A stretch of DNA of 64,000 bases from Anticarsia gemmatalis (Eukaryota; Arthropoda; Insecta; Lepidoptera; Erebidae), in NCBI RefSeq assembly GCF_050436995.1, contig NC_134757.1, forward strand, positions 5,344,501-5,408,500, read 5' to 3'. Below the pieces are notes generated by a model that was given only the letters and a program-made list of their open reading frames with translations, was not told where the DNA came from and made no database searches. The position numbers and the translations under genes are program-made. Shown here piece by piece: positions 52,680 to 63,364 of this stretch; within the stretch, counting starts at the first letter, position 1; the number at the start of each line of letters is the position of its first letter.

Positions 52680-52882
52680 GTTTATTTTACACAAGCTTCC
52701 GCTTGCGACGTCGTCTGCGTGACCAGATTTCCTGTGATAAAAAGTAAGCTATGTGATAATCTATATTTTAAACTATCTGTATAGCAAATTTCATTAAAAT
52801 TCGCTAAATAGTTTTTACGTGAGGCAGTAATAAACATGCATCAAAACTTTCGCATTTATAATATTAGTAGGATGTGAAAATG
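52680..52882 (+). mobile_element. Retrotransposon-like fragment
   Basis: Starts near 'CTTCCGCTTGCGACGTCGTC', has 'AGCAAATTTCATTAAAATTC' in the body and ends in a TATAATATTAGTAGGA block. I recall this order from abundant truncated elements in Lepidoptera. No coding frame. Confidence 0.45.
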
Positions 52883-53064
52883 TGCCTCACGACTTTAACA
52901 TCCTACACGAGCAAAAAATATTTAATTCATAAGTTCCGGAAAGCAAAGACCGATCAATGAAACATATAAATAGCTCACAATCGATATTGAAGTTCTAATG
53001 CGAAGTTTACGACCTCTATTCCAACTTGAACCTTGTTACAAATGCTTTATCTATTGTTATTTCA

Positions 53065-53282
53065 ATATGACACCGGTGGGTGGTGATCAATAACAAACTG
53101 TAGTACATACGTAAGCTGTACGAATATGACAAAGAGAAAGGGCGTCTCCGTGCTTCGGAGGGCACGTAAAAAGTCGGTCCCGGCTGTTGTTTACTAAGAT
53201 AACAGTCGTTAAGCCATGTCAAAGGCCTCTCGGGCGGCTTGAACAACTTTGACACTAGGTTGACCACTAACCATACGACAAA
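53065..53282 (+). mobile_element. 5S-rRNA-derived SINE, copy 2
   Basis: Shares the 'GGAGGGCACGTAAAAA' block, 'GTCGGTCCCGGCTGTTGTTT', and the closing 'GGGCGGCTTGAACAACTTTG' with the copies at 9.5 and 61.3 kb. The 5S-like head is degraded here. Confidence 0.6.
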
Positions 53283-55067
53283 CAACAAACTTAAAGGACT
53301 TAAGTGATATTATTTTAATTTTATCTCAGGCCTTTCTTACTCTCAAGATACATTATATCGGTGAAGATCTCACGCATGATTGACACTCCTAATTATAGTA
53401 ACTCGACATAACATAACCTTTATAATCGCAAGGTGTGTGCACTTGTTAGTATTTACGTCAATGCCCTCTGAAACCGCTTTAATTAGGTAAAACCGGATAC
53501 TATCAGTAGCTTCACAAGTTACTGATAACATGCTAATTAGTTTTACAAGTAGATTGCACTAGAGCAGCGTGGGTTCATGACTAACTAATAATGTAGATTA
53601 GAGCATCTATTCCGTTGTATATTTTACCAACTATTGGAGCATGGAATATTTGACTAAAGTAACGTCTGAAGGGTAACCTGAAGGACAATTCTCAAAAACA
53701 ATAACAACTCTTGTTTACGTAAATTGTACATGTTCTGAGGGGAATGGTCTCTTAATAAAATTCTTAGCAAGCAAAACCAGGGGATAAATTAGTTTGTAGT
53801 TAGAAGGTTTCAGCTGTGAGTGCCCAACCCATATGAAATTACTATGGCGACGCCAGTCTGCTTTATCTTGAAAGTTAAATAGCATTCTAGAAATCAATTG
53901 AGGTCGGACGATAAAAATAGCAGTTAAAAATAACACGGCTGGCTATTTTTGTGTGTTTACACTTAACGGGCTTCGGTAGAAAATTGTTTAATGAACCTGA
54001 GTGTTGCTAATTTTTGTTTATTGAAAATAACAGGGTTATTTTTTAATACCTGCTTACGTAAATTCAGATCTGTTACATCACGAAGAGATACTTAGCTAAT
54101 TAAAAGTATCGATTTCTTATTTATAGTTTAGGAAGTTACACCGTATCTTATCGGCTAATTGATCAATGTTTTTAATTGTATGTCAACTGAAATAAAAGTG
54201 CACTATACCTACTAGTAAGACGATGATTGCAGTAGTCTTTCTGAATGATGAAATATGACGTCTCCACATTTGACTTTAACAATGACGTACCATACATATA
54301 AGTAAGTACTGCTCTTGATATTTTCACAAGGGTCGTCTAATTACTAAGAATGAATAGGCACAAACCTACATGATCTAATATTTATGATAATATAAAATAC
54401 TGCGCATTGCAGACGCATTCATAAAACATGTATTTAAAACAGTTACAGTTTCGCTTAACCTTCGGGACAGTGTGCTGAATAATAAATAATTAAGTAGGTA
54501 TCCATTACTTGGAATAGGGGAAACCCTTATTTTACTTTGTGATTTTGAGAGTCACATTGCCGATGGTGGGAAGTAACGTGACTTTTGATCTTAAAACTGC
54601 AATTTTATGTAGTATCAGTAGTTACAATATTTTGGATTAAAGTCTCCTCTATTGATAAATATTATTTTCATGTACTTCAATTTTGTATGTTTTGCTGTTA
54701 CGCGATATTTACAAAGTGCTCTTACACGGTCTTGCACGCGCAGCGACGATATAATATTCTTTATTATTTTTCTATGTAGATTGAATACTGTTTTTCAGCA
54801 AAAGTTCAAGTATGAAAATAAGACTGTCCTAGGATTCGCCTTATCCTCTGCCAGACGGAAGAGTTCACACTCCCTATGCCCGTCCATTCTCCGATGTCTC
54901 GCGACCAGGATTAGACGAAATATGCAGAGCTGATTCCCAACCTTCACTAGTTGGAGAGACACTTTAAGAAGAAGGATTCGTCAGACAGCGTTTTCTTTCC
55001 CATTACACGTTAATTACTTAAAATTATAAGAAGACCTTTGTGACGATACGAGAATAAAGATATATTA

Positions 55068-55340
55068 ACTGCACGTTTGGCGCAGTGGTTTAAGCGGTCA
55101 CCTCGCCGCAACAACCGTAGCACCGCGTGTGGTGGGTTCGAATCCTACCCGGGACAAATCTTTGTGTGATGAACACGAGTATTTGTTCTGAGCCTGGTTG
55201 TCAATTTATCTATATAAGTATGTATTTAGAAGTATATAAGTATGTTTATCAGTTATTTGGTTACCATAGTACAAGCTCTGCTTAGTTTGGAATCAAATGA
55301 CCGTGTGTGAGTTGTCCAACAATATTTATTTATTTATATA
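55068..55340 (+). mobile_element. tRNA-derived SINE, full-length-looking copy
   Basis: A box A (TGGCGCAGTGGTTTAAGCGG) and a box B (GGTTCGAATCC) are separated by about 40 bases, followed by a non-tRNA body and a TTTA-rich tail ending (TTTA)n. The stems do not pair as in a tRNA and the tRNA-unrelated body is long, so this is a SINE, not a tRNA gene. Confidence 0.75.
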
Positions 55341-56632
55341 GGCACTCGTGTACCTAATTAAACGGTGAATCTTCTACGCCTTAGAACTAGATACTTACAT
55401 AAAGATAAAATGCAAATCATTCAATTATGAGTCAAGTAATAACATAAGTTTACCTTATCAATAAATCAATGTTATTAAGACAGTTTACTCTCGAACTTTG
55501 TTCAAGTCTGTCACAAGCGCGTGCCTAGTACATTATTCGTTATCAATCAGTTCGTACAGATAGGTCATCGATTTGTAGATAGCGAAACAGTAATTCAATC
55601 AGGTTTTTTCCTATACATACAAGTAGGTACACGTTGAGTTCGTACGCACAATACGTATACGTACGTTCTTAAGAGTTGAAGGAAAGTTACACGTTTTATT
55701 TGGCTTGGTTGTAGACGATTGTTATCTGTCTGCAATTTAATATGAGTAATAATTCTAGCTAAATAAATATTGCTTCATACTTCTAAGAAAGTATTAAGAG
55801 TGTAGCTAGGTTTTAATCAAGGATTACGATTGTGGTTTTAAAATAAGACAAGTTATGTTTTAGTAAAATTTATTGTTCATAAACGTGTAAAATATAAATT
55901 ATTTCCTTATTTAACTAGAACATAAATATATTAATAACTATAAGTATTGGTATTTTCACATACATAACATAACTAATGCGTGGGAAAATAACCTTTTTTT
56001 ACTCTTGAAATAATATTCTTATAGCCATTTATTTAACGATTTTAAAAGCTGATTATTTTTTTGTAGAAGAGATTTATTAAAGCGACTGCTGTAAATAGCA
56101 CAGAAGGGTATTTATTTTTTTGACGACAAAGGCAAGAAAAAGGATTTCCAATAACTGAAGTTTTTATGACGACAATCGCTTGGTATCTTTCGTTACTCAC
56201 AAACACAAACAAATATCGCTTAAGTCAAAGTCAAATAACTAATGGGAGAAAAAAACGGGTCTATCCCACTAGTCCCGTTGAGTTGTCCCGTGACGGGACA
56301 ACTGGCACTATTTTGTCCCAGTTGTCCCGTGACGGGACAAGTGACACTGTTTTAGTGCCAGTTGCAGGGGCCGAAACAAGTTCCGAGGTCAAAAATACTG
56401 ATTTTACTGACCAAAAATTCAAAAATACTGACCAAATACAGACCATTTCTAAACCGTTTTTCAGTTGAACGGTGTGAAATAAAAAAAAAATACAGTCGAA
56501 TTGTAAACACAAAATCCTTTTTAGATGTCGGTTAAAAAGATTATTTTCGGTTATTGGTCTCCATCATCCCCATAGTCAACCAGCACCGCCTTTTTATTGT
56601 GTTAAAGAGCTTTTTCTATTGTTAGTAAAGTT

Positions 56633-56855
56633 TTCGATCTGGTCTTACGAATTTTCAATCAGGTCTTACGAATTTTCAATCAGGTCTTACGAATTTTCAA
56701 TCAGGACTTACGAATTTTCAATCAGGTCTTACGAATTTTCAATCAGGTCTTACGAATTTTCAATCAGGACTTACGAATTTTTAATCAGGTCTTACGAATT
56801 TTCAATCAGGTCTTACGAATTTTCAATCAGGTCTTACGAATTTTCGATCAGGTCA
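56633..56855. repeat. 21-bp tandem repeat, about ten units
   Basis: Units of the form GGTCTTACGAATTTTCAATCA repeat about ten times with few changes. Twenty-one bases is a whole number of codons, so the array gives an open frame of repeated YEFSIRS/YEFSIRT, which is a by-product rather than evidence for a protein. It lies inside the CAGGGGCC element. Confidence 0.9.
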
Positions 56856-57006
56856 CGTGTCCGGACGCGAGTTTAGAAGTTTTTAGAAATTACAGAAAAG
56901 TGCGCAACGGCGCTAAAGAATTTTCACTTTATACTATTGATTTCAAAAAAATAGTAAATTTTAATTTGCTATTCTATTGAAGTCATGTGATGCTGTAATG
57001 GATGTA

Positions 57007-57476
57007 TATGTTACTGTAAAAGCCCGAACTGTGGTAACTCCTAAGATTTTCCGGTAAAACCTAAGATTTACCAACGCTCAATGGTAAAAGTCCGAACAAG
57101 CCAGAGTTTAAAAACTATGTTACGATATATAAAAAATCCTCCTTCATAACTATGTTTATAACTATTTCACGGTATAATTATATACTGTGACATAGTTATA
57201 AAGAAGGAGTTTTGGGCATAGCGACATGGGTAGGTTAGGTCAGAAGGCTAAGGTGGGAGCGAGCGAAGCGAAGCTCCCACCTTAGCCTTCGTGGTTATTT
57301 TTTTTTAACCACCCAGAAGGAGGAGCTCCGGCGACATCTCGATATCATCAAGTGAATATAGGTAAAAGTTCGAAATAAAAGAATTGTTCGGACTTTTACC
57401 ATTGCGAGTTGGTAAATCTTAGGTTATACCGGAAAATCTTAGGATTTACCACCGTTCGGGCTTTTACAGTAACATA
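57007..57476. mobile_element. MITE with inverted repeats of about 95 bp, nested inside the CAGGGGCC element
   Basis: The left end reads TATGTTACTGTAAAAGCCCG, and the right end is its inverse. The two arms match over about 95 bases with a few differences, including the repeated CTAAGATTT and GGTAAAAGTCCGAAC motifs. TA dinucleotides flank it, consistent with a mariner-type target duplication. The centre carries a strong 18-bp hairpin. Confidence 0.75.
57243..57290. repeat. Perfect 18-bp stem hairpin
   Basis: GAAGGCTAAGGTGGGAGC and its exact inverse enclose a 12-base GAGCGAAGCGAA loop. It is much more GC-rich than its surroundings. A second, wider inverted pair around it (CTCCTTCATAACTATGT at about 57,138 and its near inverse at about 57,192-57,212) could add to a larger cruciform. 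Confidence 0.85.
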
Positions 57477-58040
57477 TATATTACGTAGATCATCCACATA
57501 ATATCGAGCGTCCAAAGCAGCCCTCTGATATCATTACTGGGCAAATCGAGAATGTAAGATTGGCCAACAGCTAAGGAAAACCAAAAAAATATCGTTGAGT
57601 TTGGAAAAATACTGACTATACTGACCGATTTTCGAAAATACTGACTTTTACTGACCAGGCCCAAAAATACTGACTTTTACTGACTTTACTGACCTGTTTC
57701 GGCCCCTGCAGTTGTCCCGTTGCAGAAAAATCACGGGACTAATGGGACAGACGGAAGGGTCAAAACAACTGGTTCCATTGAGTTGCTGTGTGACAACAAG
57801 TACTTGGTACTTGCAGACGTTATACGTTGTGTTGTAGTACATTTTTACTTAATTTCTAGTAGATAAGTTGAAATTACATTAGGTACATATTGAATTGACT
57901 TGAGTGCTTGAGCTGCTTCAGGGGCCTGTTAACAATATATTTTTAGTTTCCTTACATTATGTTTTTTCAAGTAGGGAATTTCGGATAAGCATTTTACATT
58001 TATGGTATGGAAGGTCATAGATATAGACATTCTTGTCAAA

Positions 58041-58302
58041 TCTATACTAATATTATAAAGCTGAAGAGTTTGTTTGTTTGTTTGTTTGTTTGTTTGAACG
58101 CGCTAATCTCAGGAACTACTGGTCCGATTTGAAAAATTATTTCAGTGTTAGATAGTCCATTTATCGAGGAAGGTTATAGGCTATATATCATCACGCTACT
58201 ACCAATAGGCGCAGAGTACAAGTGAAAAATGTAACAAAAACGGGGGAAATTTTTACCCATTCTCTCTGATGTGACGCAAGCGAAGTTGCGCGGGTCAGCT
58301 AG
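58041..58302 (+). mobile_element. Non-autonomous Helitron (Lep1 type), copy 3
   Basis: Same structure and same 262-bp length as the copy at 13.7 kb: an A before the TC start, a (GTTT)n run, a CGCAA/TTGCG hairpin, and CTAG before a T. It sits inside the outer inverted-repeat element, between its loop and its right repeat. Confidence 0.88.
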
Positions 58303-58604
58303 TTAATTATAAAGTGAAAAGCTTAAATGGTAAAAAAACTTCTTGTGAATTTAAAGTTTACATAGAGTAGCGTACAATTTATCATCTGCTATCTTACCGA
58401 AGTACCAAGTACCTGTTGTCACACAACAACTCAATGGAACCAGTTGTTTTGACCTTTCCGTCTGTCCCATTAGTCCCGTGATTTTCTGCAACGGGACAAC
58501 TGGCACCAAAACAGTATCACTTGTCCCGCCACGGGACAGCTGGGACAAAATAGTGCCAGTTGTCCCGTCACGGGACAACTCAACGGGACTAGTGGGATAG
58601 ACCC

Positions 58605-59395
58605 AAAAAAAACCAGTAGTTCTATAATGAAACTAGGAATAGAGCTACTAGGATACGCCGAAAACTAGTAACCTACGCAAAATGCACTATGACAAAGAAT
58701 GTATTTACTAAAACGTTGATTATTTTTAATCCAAAAGTTAGACTGTATTTATTATGTCTGCAATGCACTTACATAACTCCCAAATTGCGTGCGTAATAAA
58801 CAGATCTGTGTATAAATCTTCAAGTAAACAAAGTCATGTTATCTGCCTCTATAGCTTTTGTGTGAATTAGTACCGTTTATGTACTACGGTGTAGTGGGCA
58901 CTTATATAAGGACACGTCATTTTATTTATTTATTTAATTTATGCAGATAATTTTACTGCAGTACAAAGGGTAACATGTCTTTTAAAATAAAATATTACAG
59001 AACCAGAGATTCTGCAATGTTCAATAGCCGAAATGAAGCATAAACTACAGTTTACTTAATGAAAACAATATATAATTTCGAGTCGTAACTGAAAATTCCG
59101 AGCAACAATCGCTTACACTATTCCTATAGCTTGCATGTTGATCATAAATACGCTCCATTTACATATGCAAGAAATGTAAAATTCAAAATTCAGCCTCTCC
59201 TTCCGATGAATTTTGGCTGCGTTTGCATTTATACCCTCCACTCATATACCATAACCTAACGAGTATACCTGTATCGTAACATTCAAGATACGCCAAGCGC
59301 CTGTTACCACGGAGGGAACAGTTTTATTTGACCGTTTATAAAGTTTTTACGTAAAGTGATATCACGCTTTTTCTCATAACAGTCGTCTCTTACAG
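58605..59395. other. Intergenic sequence and likely distal 3' UTR of the HEATR6-like gene
   Basis: AT-rich with no gene seen. A minus-strand AATAAA near 59,331-59,326 is the first plausible poly(A) signal beyond the HEATR6-like stop codon, so the transcript may end close to 59,310. Confidence 0.3.
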
Positions 59396-59740
59396 AGGAG
59401 CTCGTGGCTTAATTAACAACAGCCGCATGGATCAATCTCTGTGGTTAAGCTACGCTTGCCGAGGTTGTTCTGTGGATGGGTGACCATCTTATACATATCG
59501 AGTTCCTCCGTGTTTCGGATAGCACGTTAAATTGTGGGTCCCGGCTGTCATTTTCGGAACATCTTTGACAGTCGTTAACAGTAGTCAGAAGCTTGAAAGT
59601 CTGACAACCAGTCTTACCGAAGGGTATCGTGTTATATCCCAGGTAGCTGGGTTGTGGAGGTCAGATGGGCAGTCACTCCATGTAAAACACTGGTATCCAG
59701 CTGCATCCGGTGAGACTGAAAGCCGACTCCATCATAGTTT
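59396..59740 (+). mobile_element. 5S-rRNA-derived SINE, longest copy, with 5S head
   Basis: The first part follows the order of 5S rRNA: GATCA, then GTTAAGC, a GAGG-TT block, then TGGATGGGTGACC, which are the internal RNA polymerase III promoter elements of 5S genes. Beyond that come the SINE body ('GTCCCGGCTGTCATTTTCGG', 'CATTCGTTAACAG'-like region) and a tail with 'AGACTGAAAGCCGACTCC'. This assigns the family to SINE3-type elements. The copy ends about 30 bp from the HEATR6-like stop codon and lies antisense in its probable 3' UTR. Confidence 0.7.
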
Positions 59741-59770
59741 GAAGGCTAAGCTAATAAATATAGTCGTCTT

Positions 59771-60028
59771 TTACATATCAAAAATAAATATATCCTGTAA
59801 CATATTGAGTGCTTGCATCTGCGTATCATTCGCGGCTGTCAAATCTACAGTCACATACTTGGCGGCTTGAAGTATTTTCAAACAGGACGCGTTTTCCGGC
59901 GGTAACTTCTGACATACTTGCGTGAAGAGGGCTTTAGCGCAGTCGTAGTGGAAGACTAGTGGGTCCAGAATGTCGGATAAGTCGGCTTGAGTTAGCAGAC
60001 AGCATAAGTGGGCGAGAGTCACGCATAA
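59771..60028 (-). CDS. HEATR6: HEATR6-like, last coding exon
   Basis: Eighty-five codons plus TAA after a TTTTGTTACAG acceptor. It holds the final HEAT helices (LCVTLAHLCCLL, DLSDILDPLV) and a cysteine-containing C-terminus. Confidence 0.85.
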   Translation of the reverse strand, partial: LCVTLAHLCCLLTQADLSDILDPLVFHYDCAKALFTQVCQKLPPENASCLKILQAAKYVTVDLTAANDTQMQALNMLQDIFIFDM

Positions 60029-62304
60029 CTGTAACAAAAGAATAATTATAGTAGAAAATTGTTTAGATGCATACTTTCTTGGATTTTATTGAGACTTCTG
60101 ACGAGATTTTGATAACGTAAGCTTCTAATATCAATGGTGTTTAATTAAAACTATAATATCTAGCGTTTCAAGATGTCATGCAAAACCCTATCTTGTATAG
60201 TACTATGGAAACAAAATCTGCAAAGGTCAACAGCTCTCAAACGATAAAAAAAGCTTTTCAATTGACGATACGATTTTTTTCTCTTGACGCAATCACTTAC
60301 AAATAGTTCACAGGTTATTCATACCAAACACATGACATCAATGATAAGCGTCTATTGTAATATTCCATTCCATTCTACCGGAGAAAATTTCCAATGAGTC
60401 ATGTGGCTCATATGTTTAACTGAACGATTCATTGAATACTAATTGAATGAACGTCAATGACGTCACACGGCTTTACTTTAAAGGTCTAAGTATGATTCTT
60501 AGTCTTTAAGCCTTGCAGGTATTTTGGCTTAAAAGTGCTTTTCACTGAAGAAAAGCTCGGCAGAACGGAATTGAAACGTGATCTATTGCGTCTTAGTGGG
60601 AGCAGTGTCATTGGTCGATTGGCGGTCCATTCTGCGGAACTTCACATCCGTAGCAACGCACTCTAAAATTTACCTATACTTTCTTTCTATTCTTCTTCAT
60701 ACCATACGACAAATAATTTTTTATCATATGCCAACAGCATATAAATTTCGCATGAAACTCACCTGTTCAATAAGATTATCCTTATGTTTATACTCATTGT
60801 AGTCATCGACATTGGCAGCGTTTTCCATAGCGGTGAGTATAGCGCGCCATATTGGCACGTAGTTGGCGCCGTACTGTGCACGCACGATAGGTGCCCGCAG
60901 TGCCGTCGCCGCTGTTATGCGCACTTTTAGGTTCTTGCACTCTTGCGCTAGGTTGCAGAAACTCGGGAATACTTGGCCCTGAGAAAATGGAACTTTATTG
61001 AAGAAAACCTCTTTTTAAAGGAACATTAAACAGTATTTAACGTAAAACGTTCTTATGTGCGATTACATTGCACTTGTATGCAGCATAAATAGTGATGTCT
61101 TGTAAAATCTGATTGATAGAAAGTTGAATTTATTCTTCAGATAATACGTAGTCGTATTGAAAAGATATACAAGTGTACAAAATTCATTAAAAACTTTCTT
61201 AACGTAAACTGTAATGCAAAAAGTAATAGGGTTTTTTCTTGTCGCAAATGATTATCCACTTAGTTCTTCTTCTCATCATATGGTTAGTAGTCAACCAAGT
61301 GTAAAAGTTGTTCAAGCCGCCCGACGGCCTTTGACGTGGCTTCACCCAGTGACCGGTAAACATTTCTTATAATTCCCCGTCAATCGTAATGCCTACATGA
61401 ACGATTCCAATTTACCTCAAGTGAACTTTGTAATGTTTACAAATAATGTCACAAGGACAAAACAAACGTCTATTGAGAACTCGTGACTAGTCATAATAAA
61501 CCCTGATTGATTGCATCAAGTCTTCATAACAAGGAATACGTTGATCAATGAGACTGTATAGAATCGAACAAAGTCTAAAGTCTATACGTGAACTCAGATA
61601 CGTATCTATCAGTCTTTACTACGCAGTAAAAACAACGTCTAAATTGTAATCAAGATGAATCTCAAGAACTTTAGTAAGGGTTAACTTTTCTATTATATTT
61701 ATAGATAGCTTTACAAGTAAGATTGTGACGTTTTGACCAAAAAGAGTCTCGTAAAACCGATTTTAGAATATTATATCAATTTGATGACGGGTGGAAAAAT
61801 ATGCACCTATTCTGAATAAGTGCAACACCGAATAATAATTTTTGGGCTGCCTCCTTGGCGCAGTGATTAAAGTCGCCAAGCCGCAACCATTGCGTCGGGA
61901 TTTCGTGAGTTCGATTCCTACATGGAACATTTATTTATGCGATCCACAAATAGTTGTATATTATATAATATAGTATATTTGTAAAAGTCCCCGCGACACA
62001 AGATCAATTGTTACTGCGAGAGCTGTCTTTTTAAAAACAAAAATATTTTTTCTAGGGATCAAGACTGAAATCATCTCACCTGCCATCCACTGAAGCAAGT
62101 AAACAGTTGTTCATTCTTCATCGCATTCCCCATAGCGTAGCACGCGTTCCACCGAACCTTCATATTGTTCACTTTGCACGCGCAGTCCAAAAGCTTCATT
62201 ATAGCCGTCTCGCATAAGGTCTTTATTTGCGTGTTCCGCATAATATTCTCATTCTTTATCAGCCTTAGAAGGTTGCCAAGGCCACGAGTCGCGCTCATTT
62301 TCAC
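59771..62304 (-). CDS. HEATR6: HEAT repeat-containing protein 6 (HEATR6-like), C-terminal three exons
   Basis: Coding parts are 62,304-62,080, 60,978-60,763 and 60,028-59,771, all joined in phase 0, giving the last 232 residues and a TAA at 59,771. HEATR6 is a large alpha-solenoid protein of unclear biochemical role. The family's most conserved C-terminal blocks are visible in order: GLGNLLRL; KVRWNACYAMGNA; CKNLKVRI followed by an alanine-rich TAATALRAPI; YG-x-x-YVPIWRAIL; and EYKHKDNLIEQ followed by LCVTLAHLCCL. They form helical HEAT repeats in which Arg/Lys-V-R-x-N/A pairs recur. The protein ends shortly after the DLSDIL segment, somewhat as in other insects. All upstream exons lie beyond position 64,000. 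No signal peptide or membrane segment is seen in this part. Confidence 0.88.
60763..60978 (-). CDS. HEATR6: HEATR6-like, second-last coding exon
   Basis: Seventy-two codons between a TTTTCTCAG acceptor and a GTGAGT donor. It encodes the CKNLKVRI, YG...IWRAIL and EYKHKDNLIEQ blocks. The coding sequence is clearly GC-richer than the introns on either side. Confidence 0.85.
61270..61360 (-). mobile_element. 5S-rRNA-derived SINE fragment, copy 4, in a HEATR6-like intron
   Basis: Read on the minus strand it contains GTCAAAGGCCGTCGGGCGGC and TTGAACAACTTTTACACTTG, matching the 3' bodies of the copies at 9.5 and 53.1 kb. It lies in the 1.1-kb intron between the third-last and second-last coding exons, in the sense direction of the host gene. 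Confidence 0.55.
61846..61990 (+). mobile_element. tRNA-derived SINE, degraded copy, in a HEATR6-like intron
   Basis: Box A (TTGGCGCAGTGATTAAAG) and box B (GTTCGATTCC) are recognisable in the same arrangement as the copy at 55.07 kb, followed by an ATTTATTTATGCGATCC body. Stem pairing is poor. It is antisense to the host gene. Confidence 0.6.
62080..62304 (-). CDS. HEATR6: HEATR6-like, third-last coding exon
   Basis: Seventy-five codons between a TTGCAATACAG acceptor and a GTGAGA donor, phase 0 at both ends. It begins VKMSATRGLGNLL, so the preceding exon must end a HEAT helix. It carries the KVRWNACYAMGNA motif that identified the family. Confidence 0.85.
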
Positions 62305-63364
62305 CTGTATTGCAAAATCGTGATAGTTATGGTCATTTGATAGCCGCTACTCGTGTTACAGAACATTGTTTTATGTAATTCTAGTGGTTTTGTCGCTAAT
62401 TATAGCTATTGCTTGTATAATGTGTTGGAACATATAATGTAAACTCTCAATAACCTGTTAAATAACGTTCTACAACATTATAACTTTATATTGTTAGACG
62501 TATATTTTGTATTGATTACCAATACCGTGGACAGAAACGTTTGATTGATCAATAAATAGTTATTAATTAACAGTAAAAAATCACAAAAATAAAATCTTTA
62601 TTATTGCTGGAATTAAAACCAGTTTATTTTTTATAGATAATCTTGATATAGTAATTTATAATACCTCTACGGTATTATTTTAATGAAAAAATATTTTCAT
62701 TAAAGTAATACCGTAGTCTTTTTGTTCTTAAGTAAAACAAAAAAATAAAAATATAAATCTCTACTCGTAGTTCATAATTCATGGCATTCATTTATGTCAA
62801 GTAATCAATAAGAAAAACTTATAATTTCACAAGAACAAGACAAAATAAAATGTATTTTCTATGAAATCCGACAATAAGTTGCGAAATATTCCAATTGCTC
62901 GAATACTTCGCAGGATTTTGAGTCGAGATAATGCACCTAAGGGTATCCACAATTTGATTAATGTTATTATCTTTTCGGCCATATAATACACCTATCGTCA
63001 GAGAGTCTTGTATGCAAGATTCGTGACTGATGCAGGCAAACACAATTTTAAATTTGATAATACACAGAACTCATATTTATTATCCAGACAAATTGTGCAT
63101 GCCAAGGCTCTAAGTAGAACTATAGCAAAAATTGCATTCTAATTGCGAAACCCTATACATTTAAATCAAAATGCAAGCCATACGGTAAAATCAATCGTAC
63201 ACGTGCTCAGTACTCTGCAGTTCAATGACCCAGAGCGCATTGATTAGCTAATTTCCCCTTAGGCGATAACGTATAGTTGCATAGTTAAATGTCAATGTAA
63301 GGACTTACTGTAATATTAGTTATAATAAGTGTTTTTTTTATAAGTAGTTAAGTAGCTCCTGCCC
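62305..63364. other. Intron of the HEATR6-like gene (upstream exons outside the window)
   Basis: AT-rich with no exon that I can support. A 50-base hairpin lies at 62,667-62,716 (CTACGGTATTA and its inverse flanking an ATG-AAAA-rich loop). The 74-codon minus-strand frame at 62,819-63,043 has an acceptor-like CATCAG before it but no HEATR6 motif and no good donor in phase, so I do not call it. Confidence 0.4.

Larger units (their letters stand above)
56365..57708. mobile_element. DNA transposon inserted in the left repeat of the outer element
   Basis: The ends are CAGGGGCCGAAACA and its exact inverse (14 bp). They are followed by subterminal copies of an 'AATACTGA' and 'TTTACTGACC' motif. A 6-bp direct repeat CAGTTG flanks it (56,359-56,364 and 57,709-57,714), and removing the insert with one copy restores the outer inverted repeat. 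The 1,344-bp interior holds a 21-bp tandem repeat and another MITE but no transposase. The CAGGG start is hAT-like, but hAT elements make 8-bp duplications, so the class is left open. Confidence 0.8.
56257..58604. mobile_element. Outer DNA transposon with long terminal inverted repeats, carrying nested insertions
   Basis: Both ends start GGGTCTATCCCACTAGTCCC. The inverted repeats are about 215-240 bp: the right one is intact (58,604 back to about 58,390), while the left one is 56,257-56,364 continued at 57,715-57,830 after an insertion. They contain many internal short palindromes built on GTCCCGTGACGGGAC. No transposase frame remains. A-runs flank both ends, so the target duplication is uncertain, and I cannot assign a superfamily. 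Confidence 0.8.

Noticed and set aside
55072..55155. tRNA gene
   Set aside because: Box A and box B are present, but acceptor and anticodon stems do not pair and a long SINE body follows. A second copy at 61.85 kb confirms a dispersed family.
56633..56855. CRISPR-like array or a repetitive protein (YEFSIRS repeats)
   Set aside because: The units are contiguous with no spacers, and the 21-bp period makes the open frame automatic. It lies inside a DNA transposon.
62819..63043. Additional HEATR6-like exon
   Set aside because: The frame has an acceptor-like start but no HEAT motif, no donor in phase 0 and strongly AT-rich codons, so it looks like intron sequence.
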